The position numbers and the translations under genes are program-made. Positions 1 to 11,988 of a DNA stretch of 64,000 bases are shown one piece after another. The stretch is taken from contig RSEE01000007.1 in assembly GCA_003971905.1 (NCBI GenBank), positions 62,001 to 126,000 of the forward strand, in the 5' to 3' direction. The notes under the pieces were generated by a model. It was not told the DNA's origin and ran no database searches. It was given only the letters and a program-made list of their open reading frames with translations. Position 1 is the first letter of the stretch. Every line of letters starts with the position of its first letter. This DNA is from Moniliella sp. 'wahieum'. Lineage: Eukaryota > Basidiomycota > Moniliellomycetes > Moniliellales > Moniliellaceae.

Positions 1-689
1 TGCAGTGGCCACAGTGAGTGGGACAGATACGTACATGAGATGCAACAATGCTCATATGGCAAACGTCGCAAATCAGGGTCAAAACGGAGGTCTGCAGAAT
101 GAGGTTCTTGAGTTCAGAGATGCGCGAGTCGGTGGCAGAGAAGCCTGTCAAGGCGCGGCGGAGGGTGACGTAGAGCGCGATGGTTTCCAGCAAGTCACAG
201 CTGACGATGCAGCAGCTCATGACCAGCACTGCGGGCTGGACCGTGTCGAGAGCATCAAACCGCTTGAGAATACCACAGCCGACCATGGTGGCCGTGCAGC
301 CAACGATGCCACCAAAGGCCAAGAAGAGAATGATAGAGGTGAGCCACCACTGGCGCCGTAGAGAGTGAATCCTCCATGCCAAAAAGCATTCGACAATAAA
401 GCAGCTAATTGCGCCCGACTCCATCGAGCCAATAAAGCTGGAACCAATATAAGCCAGATATTGAGGCTCTCATAGTGCCTCACAAGCCACCCCGACAAGG
501 AATTGCAAGCGCACACCGTGTTCGTGATCTCAGCCATGGCTACAAGCGCGACGACGAGCTTCAAGCCCCAGGGGTCACGCACAAACCTGTCCAAAGCAGC
601 CACAACTGGCAAATGGTAACGCCAAAGAGGATGAGGTTGACATAGAGCCCAATCAGCAGGTAGCCTGTGGTATTGGCGACAGACACCAT
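1..689 (-). CDS. DUF6534-like multi-pass membrane protein, C-terminus outside window
   Basis: A multi-pass membrane protein of the type common in basidiomycetes (DUF6534 and relatives), function unknown, probably at the plasma membrane. The start at 689 gives an N-terminus whose first helix contains GYLLIGLYVNLILFGV, followed by a segment with RDPWGLKLVVALVAMAEITN, the family's DPWxLK signature before helix 2. Further helices include WWLTSIILFLAFGGIVGC and, near the window edge, LKNLILQTSVLTLICDVCHM, matching the last helices of the family. At least two one-base frameshifts must be bridged, near 590 and near 350. The C-terminal tail is cut by the left edge. The membrane topology and the family pattern are visible in the sequence. 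The DUF assignment is from remembered family patterns, not a search. Confidence 0.72.
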
Positions 690-1093
690 GGTGCAGGTAC
701 GAGAAGAGGGAGAGGCAGGGGCCGGGGCTGGCGGTACAAAGAGCTGGAAATATGAAGAGGGATCGTGATGAGGTGGTGTGTTTAGGACGTTGTCGTCGAG
801 GAGCGTGGAGAGTTGGTGGGGGTGGTTGGGAAAGGTAAGGGGGTCGTCATGAGGGTGGAGCGAGTTTTAACGTTAGCCCCCGACGAGAGGACCCCAATGG
901 TCGTGAAACGGAGGAAGAGAGCGCAGAAGAGTAAGCTGTGTAAGTTTGATGCATGATATTCTTAGTCAGTGACCAGTTCGCTCCCGTCTTGTAGGTGGCC
1001 AGCACTACTTACCGGTTGCTAGGTACTCGTTATCCCCGTCTTATTGCGTGAGAGAGAGCTTGAGGCCTGGCTTCGAGATTGAGAGAGGACTCA

Positions 1094-1130
1094 GAGTACT
1101 GAGGCCGAGTACTGGCGGTACTGAGTACTG
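1094..1130. repeat. AGTACTG heptamer island
   Basis: Degenerate tandem copies of AGTACTG around the palindrome AGTACT. It belongs to the window-wide palindromic-heptamer family. Confidence 0.6.
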
Positions 1131-1865
1131 ACGCCTTGAGCGAGCCTTCGGTGGCCGCATCCATTAGTCAGTGGCGACAAGGAGCCACAGAGGTGCCACC
1201 CTCAGGCCTCAACGTCCTCGTCGTTGCAGCCGCCAAGCCCCAGACCCTGTGGGGCGTGGCCACACTGGTGGGGGCAAACGCCGACCTGCGCCCGCTCGTG
1301 GAGCTTGGTGGAGCGCATCCTGCATCCAGGCCGGCGTATACACCCCGATCGCAATATTACACGCTTCAAATCTCAGATTCCAGATCTCACATTTCACGCC
1401 TCACAGCCTTCGCAGAAGCCTCTGTCGCACATCGACCCTCTGTATGTATCGACCCTCTGTATGTATCGACATGAGTGCAACATAGTCCGCGGAGCCGACG
1501 CCGGCGGCTTCAAGAAACTGAAAAGGCTCAGGCGCTCAGGCAAAACCTTGGCAACCTCCTGCTTCAACGTTCAACCCCGCCGATCCAGTACGTATATTAT
1601 TCCGTACTTCGCCCAGGTGGGGATCCAGACAGAGAGTATAATACAGCCCGTTACTAGTTACTCGGAGAGGCTCAGCGAGACTAGGCGGCTCAGCAGCTCA
1701 GCACCCCCTGCGCCTGAGAGGACCTGAGGATCTCAACGAGTAGTACGTAGTACTGGGCCTCAGGGCCTCAGGGGCTCGGGGCTTGGGGTAGAGTTGTGAC
1801 CGGTGTGACCTGAGGCTTCAAGCTTCACTAGCTTCACTGAGGTACTGAGGACTCGCCTGGGCGGC

Positions 1866-1930
1866 ATGAAGCTTGAAGCTTCAAGATGAAGCTTGAAGTT
1901 TGAAGCTTGAAGCTTGAAGAGCTTGAAGCC
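1866..1930. repeat. AAGCTTG heptamer island
   Basis: About nine near-tandem copies of AAGCTTG with a few substitutions and one indel, period 7. The palindromic core is AAGCTT. Confidence 0.85.
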
Positions 1931-1963
1931 TCGTGGCGCGTGACGCGTGACTAGCATAGATCG

Positions 1964-2004
1964 GATCATCGATCATCGATCATCAGGATCGATCATCTCG
2001 ATCG
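1964..2004. repeat. ATCGATC heptamer island
   Basis: Tandem GATCATC/ATCGATC units of period 7 that create overlapping ATCGAT and GATC palindromes. Confidence 0.75.
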
Positions 2005-2339
2005 TCAACGCGTCAACCTTCTGAGGGATCACGAAAAGTGATAACCCATACCTCTGTGGTGCGTTCCAGCAGATCCGCGGGAGCGAGAATGGTGGCTGTG
2101 GGGTGCGGAACTTTTGCGGGATGCTCCAGGAGGAGGCCTTACTAGTTACTTGAAAAGGCCCAAGGCCTAACCGGCCTAACCTCCTAAGGGCCAGCCGAAC
2201 ATATTTGGCCGCGGCCTCTCGTTAAAGATGATCGATGACTCTGACTGCCAGACACCGAGAAGGTAATTAGACCGAAGCGGCAAAATCATGAACCAGGGGC
2301 AAGGGGTCGGAGTTAATCCCAATCATCGATGGGCATCAT

Positions 2340-2360
2340 GTGCATGATGCATGATGCATT
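2340..2360. repeat. ATGCATG heptamer island
   Basis: Tandem ATGCATG units, period 7, palindromic core ATGCAT. The same unit recurs near 10.05, 39.9, 41.9 and 45.75 kb. Confidence 0.75.
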
Positions 2361-2943
2361 GAACTATTGACTATTGGGTAGTGGATGTTTGTGACGCGCG
2401 ACGGGTGATCGAGCCTCCTCGCTCAGGCTGAGTGTGGTGCATGTGGCGTCACACTGGCGTAGTGGCATGGTGACACTGGTAGCCCAAACCCGGTTCTTTC
2501 GGTGTCTTCCTTCAGGTATTCCTTCCTGGAAGGCAGGACAGGGGCAATGCAATTCACTACCAGCTGCAAATCTGGGATCCGATCCTCCAGTTCCCAACTG
2601 AGCGAATGTGGAGAGGCGGAATGGGAGATGAGATCTGAGAAGGAGCACGGAGTGCCAGACGGAGCCTGCGGGTGCAATAACAGACTGTGGGTGGAAGTGG
2701 CAGAGATGTGAGAGCGCCCGAGTCCAACTATGTTGACACCTGCACTAGCATCCATTCCCTATCCCGCCAGCCACGCAAAAAAGCAGGGAACTATAGTAAC
2801 TCTGGTAATAAAACGAGTAACTACGAACTTGTACCTAATAGTAATGTCTTGTCTTCGTGGTTGACAGAACATCCGCGGGGGGCGCAGAGCATATGCCCTC
2901 TACTGTCTCTCACTGCTGCCTCCCACAAAAAGGCTCCTAACCC

Positions 2944-2971
2944 TCAGGGCCTGAGGCCTGAGGTCAGGCCT
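2944..2971. repeat. AGGCCTG heptamer island
   Basis: Near-tandem AGGCCTG units around the palindrome AGGCCT. The same unit is found at 41951-41972. Confidence 0.65.
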
Positions 2972-3025
2972 AATGCACGTGTAACAACGATACCCCACAC
3001 GCAAACATAGTGACTCAACGCGAGG

Positions 3026-3064
3026 AACTAGCATAGCTAGCAACTAGTAACTAGTAACTAGCAG
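3026..3064. repeat. ACTAGTA heptamer island
   Basis: Tandem ACTAGTA units of period 7 (core ACTAGT) with degenerate edges. Confidence 0.75.
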
Positions 3065-4404
3065 CGCGTAACGGGTGTTAAGCTTTAAGCTCTAAGCCGC
3101 ACTAACCCGAACAACGTACAACGCACTCCGACCAAGCCACATGTGTCACACGTCATGCATCGCGCATCACTTGCATCGCGCATCATGCATCACTAGTCAC
3201 TATTAGTGCTACATGTTGCATGGCCATGTCACATATATGTCACAATGCCACTAGCGTTAGGCCCCTGGCCTCAAGCCAAAAGCCTGTGGCGGCGGCTTAG
3301 CGCCTTAAGCCAAGGCTTAGTGGCTTAGGCCTCAGCCTGAGGTTTCCCGAGGGCTTGAGTACTTGGGTACTACATACTAGACTTCGGGATGATCGATAAG
3401 ATTATCAATGGCCGTCGATTTTCGACGTCGATGATTCATCGATGATATGATAGCCTCTCTGCTCTTACCAGAAGTTATCTCTCGGACAATTCCCTTTCGA
3501 GGAAGTGCTACTGGATGATGTTCTTATCTCTGCACAATCGCGCGATCACGTCTTAACGAGCGTTGCATCTATATAGAGGGATCTTGTAGCAATCCTGTGG
3601 TAATATCGAACAAAAAACACTTTCTTCCCTGAGCTCTGTTGAGCGCTGGCGGAGAGCAAAAAGTAGCGTTTTTGTTGCATAGCGGAGGGTGCTCAAGTGC
3701 TCATGGCGCTCAGGCCAGAAAAGAGTTTTGTATACCGAAGAGGGGAATGAAGGATGTGGCTCCAAGGAGAGGGGGTACCGCCGAAGAGTAGAGGGAGCGT
3801 CCGCGCAGATAAGAGGGTGATGATGCTTATATATCACACGCAGGAGATGTGGCGTGATTAGCGCATCGCCCCAGCATTGAAGAGTTGTGCATGACAACTG
3901 TGGTAGAAGAGGTTACCGGTTATCGTGGTAGTAGCGAGAGAGAAGGGTCACCGGTCACCGTGACCTTCTGTGATCATCGATCACCTAGCAGCTTCATCCG
4001 TATATTAGTCTGTTCCAACGGGGTGGGGGCTTGGGCCTTCGTCTCAGGTTCAGTATAGCTATCTATTCAAAAGTAGGTTTCCTTTGTTCTTGTAACACAA
4101 AACTTACGCCTCTGGCTTTGCCTTGCCATCACCTGTATCTCGCACTCGCTTCAACTCATCTCGATGCTCCTCTTCCATCTCTTCAACGTATTCGCTGTCT
4201 CTCTGTATTATAGAGACTCTGCTGTGTCTTGCCTGCGTTCTGGCCTGCATGTGTCCTACAAATCCACTATCCCTGTCGAGCGGAGGGTTGCTTTCGGGTG
4301 GGAACCCTACATTTTTTCGTATCACGTAAAGCATTGCACCACAAAACTCTGATGCATGCATCTGCTCGCCCACCCCGCTGTTCCACCCACACCCACGCGA
4401 CCCC

Positions 4405-6314
4405 TTGGATGCAGATGAATGCCACCGGCAGATCAGCACCTCAAGCACTGGCCTCACCAGCCACAGCTGCTACCAACAGCAGCAGCTTGCTCACGAGCAG
4501 CGACGGGTCTTACGTTTGCTCACCTCCTCGTGGCGTGCATTCATGCGCCAGCTCTACCAGCTCCAAAATACCCCTCCAGGAGCACCTGCCTCGGATGACG
4601 CCGGTGCCCCACGACCTCAAGTGACCTTGATCCTGTGGGTATCCTTCCTCCTGAGATGCTATCGTGGGAACTGTGTAGCATCTTCGTACCTGCTCCCACC
4701 TGCATTCACACATTAATCGCTCTCCTGTCACGCTGTGTGCATCAAAACGAGAACTGGATTCGTCGGGGCGCATACTGACTCCTGTATCTCTTTTCTCTCT
4801 TTTCTCGCGGTACAGTGGAACTCCCGGTCCTCACCAGGTTGCGCTAGGTCTATTCCACAACAGCGCCCAAGGGCAAGTGAAGCTCGGTACGTGTCGCTGC
4901 CTCCTTCCCAGCTGAATCCACGCCATCCATCCACAGCGCTGCAGGAGAAGCCCATACCGCACGCAAGCAGAACAGATATGACTGACTTGTATGGTCTACT
5001 CCCACATCATTCGCCGATCGCTTCCGCGGCTGCATGGATTTACTCATTTGCAGCGCGTTGGGTAGCTGTAGTCAAGGAGATTCACAACAGCCTCTGCCGA
5101 GGGATGAGCATTACTATCCGTGATCTGTTCTATTCGGATGTTCCACTATTTGGCAACCAACGCACCGTTGAACGCATCGTCCAGCATCTTCAGGTGGCCT
5201 TCCAAGTGCAGCGCCCCGCGCTGGGCGTGGGGCCGCCCCGAAAAGTCTGTTCCACGGGCCAGTCCACATCGTTCCCCTCGGCCCGCGAATAAATGCACCC
5301 CTACCCCCCTGCCGCCTCAACACCGTCCCGGATCCCCTCCTTCCAGCTGAAGTCTATCTTCCCGCGCCGACCTTGATCCCAGATGATGGCGCCATTTCCC
5401 ATTTGGAAGCCTGGGCGCCCATCGAATGGATCTTGGTCATCGAGAAGGAAGCTGTTTTCCACACCATGGCTGAGACCCGCCTCGCGGCTGGCGTGCCAGG
5501 TCTCCTTGGTCCCGGCGTCGTTCTCACTGTATGCATATACCCATTATTCCCCCCCTCCCCCGAGACTGGCCGCGCCGCGTAAGTATACAGTGACGCCTGA
5601 CCTTTGCATTCTGTGTTGTGTATATTTAGGGACGAGGGTACCCAGACTTGGCAGCTCGTGCGTTTCTTGCCAACCTACAGACTACCTTCCCCTGGTCAGT
5701 GTACCGTCTCTCCCAGACCCTGCGTGGGGTGATGAGAACGTCCGAGTACTGAGTGCCTCGATTGCTTGTGTGCATATTCCATTCTCCTCGATTCTTCGGC
5801 CGATAGCGCTCCCACTTTTGCCTTGACCGATGGCGATCCACACGGGCTAGACATTGTGCGCGTATACCGTTCTCATCTTGGCACGGCACAGACCGTGCAC
5901 TGGCTCGGCCTCCGCCGCGCCGACGCGCCCACTCCGGCTCAGGTGCAAGGCAACCACATCTCTAACCACGTTCCGTCGCCGACGGCGTGGCTGCCGCTGA
6001 CCCGCCTCGATCGACTCAAGGCCGTATCTTTGTTACGCGACCCTCTCACCGTTGCTGCTGAGCGGTACGTGCATGCACCTAACACCTAAGCCATTTGTTC
6101 CCTGTCGCGCATACAGGAGGGTCACTGATCGGAGTTTCCTTCCCAGTCTGGAGCTGGGACAGATGCTATGGGAAGGAACGAAGTGCGAATTTGAGATTAG
6201 CAATGATCCACTCACTTTGCCTACAAGCGGCAGTACCAGGAGCAAGGATTGGAGCGGCCATCCGTCGGCACGGCTGGTCGTTATGCGCATGGCCGAGGCG
6301 CTTGCACGGATCAG

Positions 6315-6353
<39 letters not shown>

Positions 6354-6447
6354 ACACCAACACCAGCACCAGCACCAGCAACAGCAGCCAACCGCCTCCT
6401 GGCCCGCTTGTCTTCTCACTTCCTGTCCAGCCCTTAAAACGGGGTGA
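4405..6447 (+). CDS. SPO11: Spo11, meiotic double-strand-break transesterase
   Basis: Spo11 makes the DNA double-strand breaks that start meiotic recombination; it descends from the topoisomerase VI A subunit and acts in the nucleus. The 5Y-CAP/WHD core contains SITIRDLFYSDVPLFGNQ, and the Tyr of the FY pair is the expected catalytic residue. The Toprim part shows the metal-binding Glu in WILVIEKEAVF, then GRGYPDLAARAFLANLQ and DGDPHGLDIV. Three introns fit: 5529-5629, 5695-5806 and 6065-6116. One base is missing in the G run near 5233; restoring it joins the core to AAPKSLFHGPVHIV, the family's KGLVxG-like segment. The C-terminus carries a Gln/His tract of about 24 residues (6318-6390), unusual for Spo11. 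The start is uncertain: 4405 is the first plausible Met, and introns between 4620 and 4850 are likely but unresolved. The gene is tail-to-tail with the LC8 gene. Confidence 0.9.
6318..6390 (+). repeat. CAACAG / CACCAG microsatellite inside SPO11
   Basis: A CAA/CAG run followed by CAC/CAG repeats, all in frame, encoding poly-Gln and then His-Gln dipeptides in the Spo11 C-terminal tail. Confidence 0.9.
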
Positions 6448-7071
6448 ATAAATGGCGTGTGTGCATATTATGTTGCTTGTAGATTATGGCGTAGATCGGG
6501 GCCAAAGTGGGTGGGGGGGGAGGGTACAGGAGATAATCTTCATGTTGGTATTTGAATGTGGGGTCCATCTCGAGCAGGTAGGAAGTTGAGCCCACCCTCT
6601 GTCCCTGTCTGTCCCTGACCTCTGAGCCGCCTGGCCTGTCTTTCCGCCCGATGCTGTTCGGCACCCTTTGCTCCCGGCTACTGTTTTGCTGTCCTGGTTT
6701 TTTGGGCTGTGCCGCCCGGTCGCGCGCCAGGCTGAAGCAGACGGGTACGAGGTACTGTGCCTAGTGGCGACCAGGCTGGCGGTTGTAGCGCGTGCTGAAG
6801 CAACCGTACCTATATGTAGGTTGCGGCCCCAGCTCCATCTGTGTCTCGATCATTGTCATTGCCATCATTGTCGTTGCCATCTGGATCCAGATCCTTCATC
6901 TCGCTGTCTTGGTTCCTGTCAGAGCGCAGACGGGGTAAGCACGTGCAGGAGAACACTGGGCACGGTGCATGTGGAGCTCAGAAAGACTCGATCTTTACTG
7001 AGGTACTGAGATGAGAAGTCATGAGCTGATCAGGCGCGCAAGCACAGCAGGACAGTGGGGGGGAGGTACGT
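6448..7071. other. Spacer between SPO11 and the LC8 gene
   Basis: The shared 3' region of two convergent genes. Read on the minus strand, an acidic frame (DLDPDGNDNDGNDND, about 6845-6905) and a frame at 6480-6660 (YLLEMDPTFKYQHEDYLLYP) look weakly coding. I cannot join them into a recognisable protein. Confidence 0.4.
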
Positions 7072-7571
7072 CTAGGCGCGCCAAAAGAGGAACGCATAGT
7101 CACCCAAATCTGGAAAATGGGCGCTCGTTAGTGGTTCCTTATACAAAAACAAGTTGAGGGGAATGTGCTAGGTTGGGCGACACGACGTACAGAAGTAAAT
7201 GAAGTGCCGCACCTCTGTTCCCGAGCGCCATCGAAAGACGAAGAGTGAGTCAGTAAAGTGTCCAGCCCGCCACGTGTCTTGGAAGCAAAGGACGCCGACG
7301 AGAGACGTACCATGTGTACAATAGGAACCGAATGCACGCCCCACCACGCTCTGCCACGTAGGACCAAAGAGCGCGTCGAGGCGCTTCTTGGTAAAGGCAG
7401 CCATGTCCTTTTCGAGGGTGTGGGTGCGCAGCGCTTCTTGTGCAAGCGCAATTGCACTGGCCTGCATCTCGGCCGTCATGTCGACGTTCTTGATCACTGC
7501 CCGCAGTGGGGGGCATCAGGTGCGACCACGCCTTGTGGCGTGCCCTCGGCGCCGGCTTTCTCGCTGCTCAT
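7072..7571 (-). CDS. DYN2: Dynein light chain LC8 (DYNLL family)
   Basis: LC8 is a small homodimeric hub protein of cytoplasmic dynein that also binds many other partners through TQT-like peptides. The product is about 112 residues. From the start at 7571 a 25-residue tail leads into AVIKNVDMTAEMQ, EKDMAAFTKKRLDALFGPTW and VGRAFGSYCTHEVRHFIYF, the near-invariant LC8 core. The last exon gives YLGDYAFLFWRA then stop, matching the family's final beta strand. Introns at 7110-7190 and 7215-7310 have GTACGT donors and CAG acceptors and restore the conserved reading exactly. One C is missing from the C run near 7511. Length and motifs match the family closely. The gene is convergent with SPO11 and is followed upstream by two tRNA genes on the same strand. 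Confidence 0.95.
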
Positions 7572-7722
7572 CAGAAGCGGTGGTGGCGATGGTTGGCGTG
7601 TCCATGGCCCAGACATGCCGGCAGCGCTTCGCCCAAGGTGGGGCCGGCGGGCGCGCTACGTAAGCACGCTAGTGCCCTAGCGCGGTGCTGATCCGCCCCG
7701 GTAGATCCCGTGCCAAAAAAAA

Positions 7723-7794
7723 TGGACGAACAGGGAATTGAACCCCGGACCTCATGCATGCTAAGCAAGCGCTCTACCCCTGAGCTATCCGCCC
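7723..7794 (-). tRNA. tRNA-Ala (anticodon AGC)
   Basis: On the minus strand the acceptor stem GGGCGGA pairs with TTCGTCC. The D arm is GCTC/GAGC, the anticodon loop is TTAGCAT (AGC) and the T arm is CGGGG-TTCAATT-CCCTG. The length is 72 nt with no intron. A T run follows as the RNA polymerase III terminator. The anticodon stem has one U-U mismatch. Confidence 0.95.
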
Positions 7795-8010
7795 TTTGAT
7801 ACGTCAAAAACCAACACTGTTTCCATATCACGTGCGCCTCTTCCACCATCATCCACTCCTATCTTTTCTTGCGCTTCTTGAGTCCCCATCGGAGCGTCCT
7901 CGCTCACAACGGTGGACAATCGAAGAAGTGGGGGCTGGTGGATGGCATTCGCCGAGCCTCATGGGCTTGCACTTTGCACGATGGGTTGAAAAGAGACATG
8001 AAACAAAAAG

Positions 8011-8110
8011 TGATCGAACCCGGGATCGAACCGGGGACCTTACGCGTCTCAACGAGACCTGTTGCTCCAGGATGTGAAGCGTACGTCATGACCAGCTAGA
8101 CCATCCGACC
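8011..8110 (-). tRNA. tRNA-Val (anticodon CAC) with intron
   Basis: On the minus strand the acceptor stem GGTCGGA pairs with TTCGATC, and the T arm is CCCGG-TTCGATC-CCGGG. The anticodon stem is TACGC/GCGTA with loop TTCACA, then an intron of about 26 nt at the canonical position after nucleotide 37, giving CAC. A five-T run follows the 3' end. The mature length is about 74 nt. Confidence 0.92.
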
Positions 8111-8401
8111 GTGATGCGATGTACAGTGACGCACGATGGATTAGACCACACAGCAACCTAAAGTCCTCACGTCGGAGCCACTTCTCTTTGAAAACTGTAT
8201 ACACCGCTAGATTCACTAACCACGCCGTGTCTGCTCAATAACAGTAGCAACCAATGTTACACATGTATGGGACTGCCCAAGAGGCGATGCCACGCCGACC
8301 GATGGAAACGGGGGTTGAGGGAATAAAGCACGCGCGTAGCAGCACTTGATCACAGGGAGGGGGTAGGCGAGAACTGAGGACTTAGGCAAAGGGAGGGGGG
8401 G

Positions 8402-10001
8402 TTAAAAAATGGTGACCTGGACCCCCTTGATATCGTGGCCCAATCGTCGAGCCAAGGAGAGGGTATGAGGGACGAGCACGCGCCGCATATCTGCCTGCTC
8501 GTGTCGGTCGCGCGTACGTCCGGAGCGAGAGAGGGGGGTTGGGATGCCGAGCGAAAACGTCGGGATGTGAGGGTGGTGGTGGTCGCCGGATGGTGAGAGC
8601 GGGGATGTGCGTGACCAAATAGTCGGCCCAACGACTGTTTCCGGTGTTCATGATGCCCGTGGGGCGACAGACGATGAGCAGGCGTGGTAGCTCCTTGAGA
8701 AACATGCGGAAAGGGGAACCCACTCCCTTCGCGCTCACTGCCGCGGGAAGAAGAGCGGGCGAGTGGGCTGCTGGGTGTTGTGTGCCCCGAAACGGGCAAC
8801 GGAGTGAGCCAGTCGGCATGGTCGTGCTCGTCGAGATCCGAAGCAAAATGTAATTGGGGCCCTGCTGTGCCGGTCTGGGGCGACCAATCCACATCGTTGA
8901 TCACGACAATTTCGCTATAGTGCTTGGCGTGCGCCAGACGCACAATCGCTTCCGCCAACGTGTCCCCGTCTTGCGCTTGCTGCCACTCTGTCGCCACATA
9001 CAATCCCGCCTTGTCTGGGGCACTGACTTGCGCGTCCAGTTCCCCAGCCAAGACAATGAGCCGATCAAGAAGTTGCTCGCGCGCCTCTTCCCCCGCCTCA
9101 TCCTCGATCCGCAGATCGTCCGTCAGCTCCAACAGTTGTTCAGTGCCAGAGAGAACAGAGGGCGTGGCACTCCCCTCACCACTGGGAAAGGAGCCAGGTG
9201 CATGGTGGGACGAATGGATCATGGAGGCAAAGATACTTCCGGCACGAGAGTGCGTCGCTCGGTCTCGCAGCGAACGAATGGAGTCGGAGGAATTTCCGCC
9301 CTCTCGTTCGGGGCTTTGGGCACGCACTGTGCTCAGCAAGCTAGTACGCCGCGACCGGTCTCCCGGTGAGGTGGGGCGGGAGATGGTGGTTTTTTGCCGC
9401 TGCGAAAAAGTGTGGTGGAAAGAGGGATGTAGGAGGCGGGGAGGATGGAGACGCATTCGACATTCACGCTTGGTAACGACGCGGGGGAGGAAGAGTCCGA
9501 ATCAGCCAAGGGAGAGTTGGTGCTGGTCAGGTACTCGGCCAGCTCGTGACCGACGGACTGGAGCGCTTGAATGGAGCGGGAGTGCTCCAAGTCGAGCAGG
9601 GAATGGCGCTCATCCTCGGCGGATGGTGGGGGAAAGGGGGAGAAAGGGGGTGGGGAGGACGTTGGCGGGGGAGGCGAGTGGGAGGGTGAACGGGAAAAGT
9701 GGCTATGGGGGGTGGAGGGGCGGCTGGTGTAGGCCGGATGGACATGATGGCGGAAGACGGGCTGGTAGACGAGGAGCACCGAGCGCGGACCCGGGGCTGG
9801 CGCTGGGCGGGTGGAGGGGGCGCGGGTGGCGATGGGCTTGGTGAGGGGGAAGGAGATGCCGGTCATGGCGGTGGCAGAGCGTATGGCCAGGGCGGCTGCA
9901 TGGAGGCGGAGGGGCAGAAGGAGCAGAGGACCAAAGCGCGCTTGGAGACCTCCCACACGAGCTGCCGGCCGCCGACGGGGCAGGCGAGTGGAATATAGCA
10001 T
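8402..10001 (-). CDS. Conserved-looking protein of unknown function
   Basis: I do not recognise this gene. The minus strand from 10001 to 8402 has strong coding character but changes frame at least three times, as other genes here do. The N-terminal third is Pro/Ser/Arg-rich. A middle segment is acidic and helical (TEQLLELTDDLRIEDEAGEE, then LLDRLIVLAGELDAQ). It is followed by a folded-looking stretch with HYSEIVVINDVDW. The C-terminal part reads LLIVCRPTGIMNTGNSRW and ADYLVTHIPALTI and ends in LARRLGHDIKGVQVTIF then stop. The middle and C-terminal segments look like a globular alpha/beta domain. No catalytic motif is clear. The start at 10001 is the first Met of the open frame. Low-complexity parts could be introns. 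Confidence 0.5.
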
Positions 10002-10041
10002 CGCCAGATTGCAGATCGCGTCAGACGGTATGACGCGCATG

Positions 10042-10070
10042 ACGCATGATGTGTGATGCATGATGCATGA
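10042..10070. repeat. ATGCATG heptamer island
   Basis: Two perfect ATGCATG units and one degenerate unit, period 7, core ATGCAT. Confidence 0.75.
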
Positions 10071-10175
10071 GCTGGACGCACCACGCAACTAGCAACGAGT
10101 CACCCCTTGCGCGTCACGCGTCACGCGCATCCAATTCGTACGTTTGCAGGCCAAACTCACAACCCTAGCCGCGCC

Positions 10176-10237
10176 ATGTCAATGTCACATGTCACATGTC
10201 ACCAGCCACCCTGGTCACTAGTCAGCCACTAGTCACC
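10176..10237. repeat. ACATGTC and ACTAGTC heptamer island
   Basis: ACATGTC tandem copies are followed directly by spaced ACTAGTC copies: two different palindromic heptamers side by side. Confidence 0.7.
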
Positions 10238-11988
10238 CCTCCTGTGCTTTGCCTCCTCCGCTGCCTCGCCCACAACACCCAGCCCTCCTCATCCACACCC
10301 CAACAGCGTCAGCCGCCCCGTGTCAGCCTCGCGACCTCGATCTGAGCTGCCGCTCCTCGCCTCACCGCGTCACGCCCTCAGCGCAGCGCGTCTGTTATGA
10401 GCGCGTCAGTCTCAACTCGCGCCTGGCGTGTGCTGAGGAGGGTTGCATGGTTGCAACCTGCCACATTCAACACGAGCCCACCTCTCCAGTCGCGCCCCAA
10501 ACGCTCCAAATCACGCACGGGCAGAGCAGCTGCTCAGTCTGAGCCAGTCTGCACTACCGTCTCCCCTTGTAGCCCTTCCTAGTAAGACCCCCATCCCGCG
10601 CGTCCATATCGAGTATCTCAGTGTGCGGACAGACATGGGACAGGGGCACGGGCTCTATAAGTCCGCCCTCCCGACCCGTTCCCCGTCCTGCGGGTTGCGC
10701 CCTTTCTTCCGTTCGTCACTTTGTTTTCATCTTCTCTGTCTGGGTCCGTATTCGCATACTTCCACTGCCTGACCTTGGGCGCCACCCTGTTTAGTATGCA
10801 CTTTCGTTTCGTTCTTGGTCCGTAGCCGGGTAACCCACAGTCTCCTAAAAAGTTCTTGATTGGAAAACCCACACTCTCTCCCTCATATGGGCAGAGAGCC
10901 CTCGCGAACTAGTTTGATAGGGGGCTCAAGAAACCCCTCGCACGGGTCTCAGTCAGAGCCTGGGCGCTACTGGCCCAGCGCCGAGCTGAGCCCTCGCTGA
11001 GGGCGCAAATGTCCCTCTCGGATGCGTTCATACATCTCAGGGCAGAGGCCCCACTACCAACATCAAGCACACCACAGTGCCTGATGTTCAGACGCATGAG
11101 TCCTGAGAGAGTCCCCTTGCGAATTGGACCAACGGAATCCCACTCGGACCATTTGACCAGTAGCACTGAACTATAAACTAAGCCACAGTCTGCCAAACTC
11201 CTTTTCATACCGATCCACCCTTCGTGTGTTCGGGTCCAAATGTCCAGAGCCCCCTCCCTTTTCGCACCTATAACCCTCTGCCACCTCGACGACGCCTTGC
11301 TTGAACAGTTTGTCATTGCAGTGCCCTCAGCCTGAGCGCTGCGGCTTAGCCAACACCCTCAAGCCTCCTCTCCGTTCTGGGTGCACGCGAGTGATAATTG
11401 CTAGCTCTAGTTCATAAGCCTTGGCACGCTCGGGCCCTCAGGGGGTGTCGACTGATGAGCCCACACCTGCTCAAAAGTACAGATATCATACAACAACACG
11501 ATAATGAAAAGACAGTGAAACGCGAAGTCCATCTCAAGTTGGCTCGTCCGCGTTTGGGTGAACCGCCGGACAAGGCCCTAGAACGACGCCTCTGGATTGT
11601 TCCAGGAAATGGGAATGTCCTGGTTGCAGTTCTTGGCCGGCACCGCACCCACCGTGACATTCATTCCCTGACGAGAGTGCTGCGTAAGGCAAAACACAAA
11701 ACATTATTATGATTCACAGTGTAATAATTCACCCAGGGCGGGCAGAATGCCAACTAATAGGGGTACCAAACCCATCGTCCGCTTCCTTTCCATGTCCCTA
11801 TGCCATCTGAGTCGCCCTTTGTCCATTCTCTCAACCGGACAGGACTTGAATAGATTGGAAAGAGGGGAATGGGGTCCCGGCAGTGGGGCAGAAGTGCAGG
11901 CAAGTGGGGGGGGAACCGTGGCTGGCAGTAGCAGCGACAGGTAGGGTTGTTGGGCCCAAGGGACCTGCCGCAGCCGGAGAGCGGTAGG

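Larger units (their letters stand above)
690..4404. other. Gene-poor intergenic region with repeat islands
   Basis: I could not support a gene in these 3.7 kb. It holds many short tandem heptamer islands (listed separately) and degenerate blocks rich in GGCCT/AGGCC and CTAGT. Open frames on the minus strand at 2423-2755 and 3553-3897 show no recognisable motif. The last 300 bases may contain upstream exons or the leader of SPO11. Confidence 0.6.

Noticed and set aside
9333-9844. Plus-strand frames opposite the unknown protein at 8402-10001
   Set aside because: Composition is Gly/Arg-rich, typical of the reverse of Pro/Ser/Ala-rich coding DNA.
10600-11400. Possible structural RNA or LTR-like block
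   Set aside because: A TATA-like element and a pyrimidine tract are present, but I found no rRNA, snRNA or tRNA signature and no terminal repeats.
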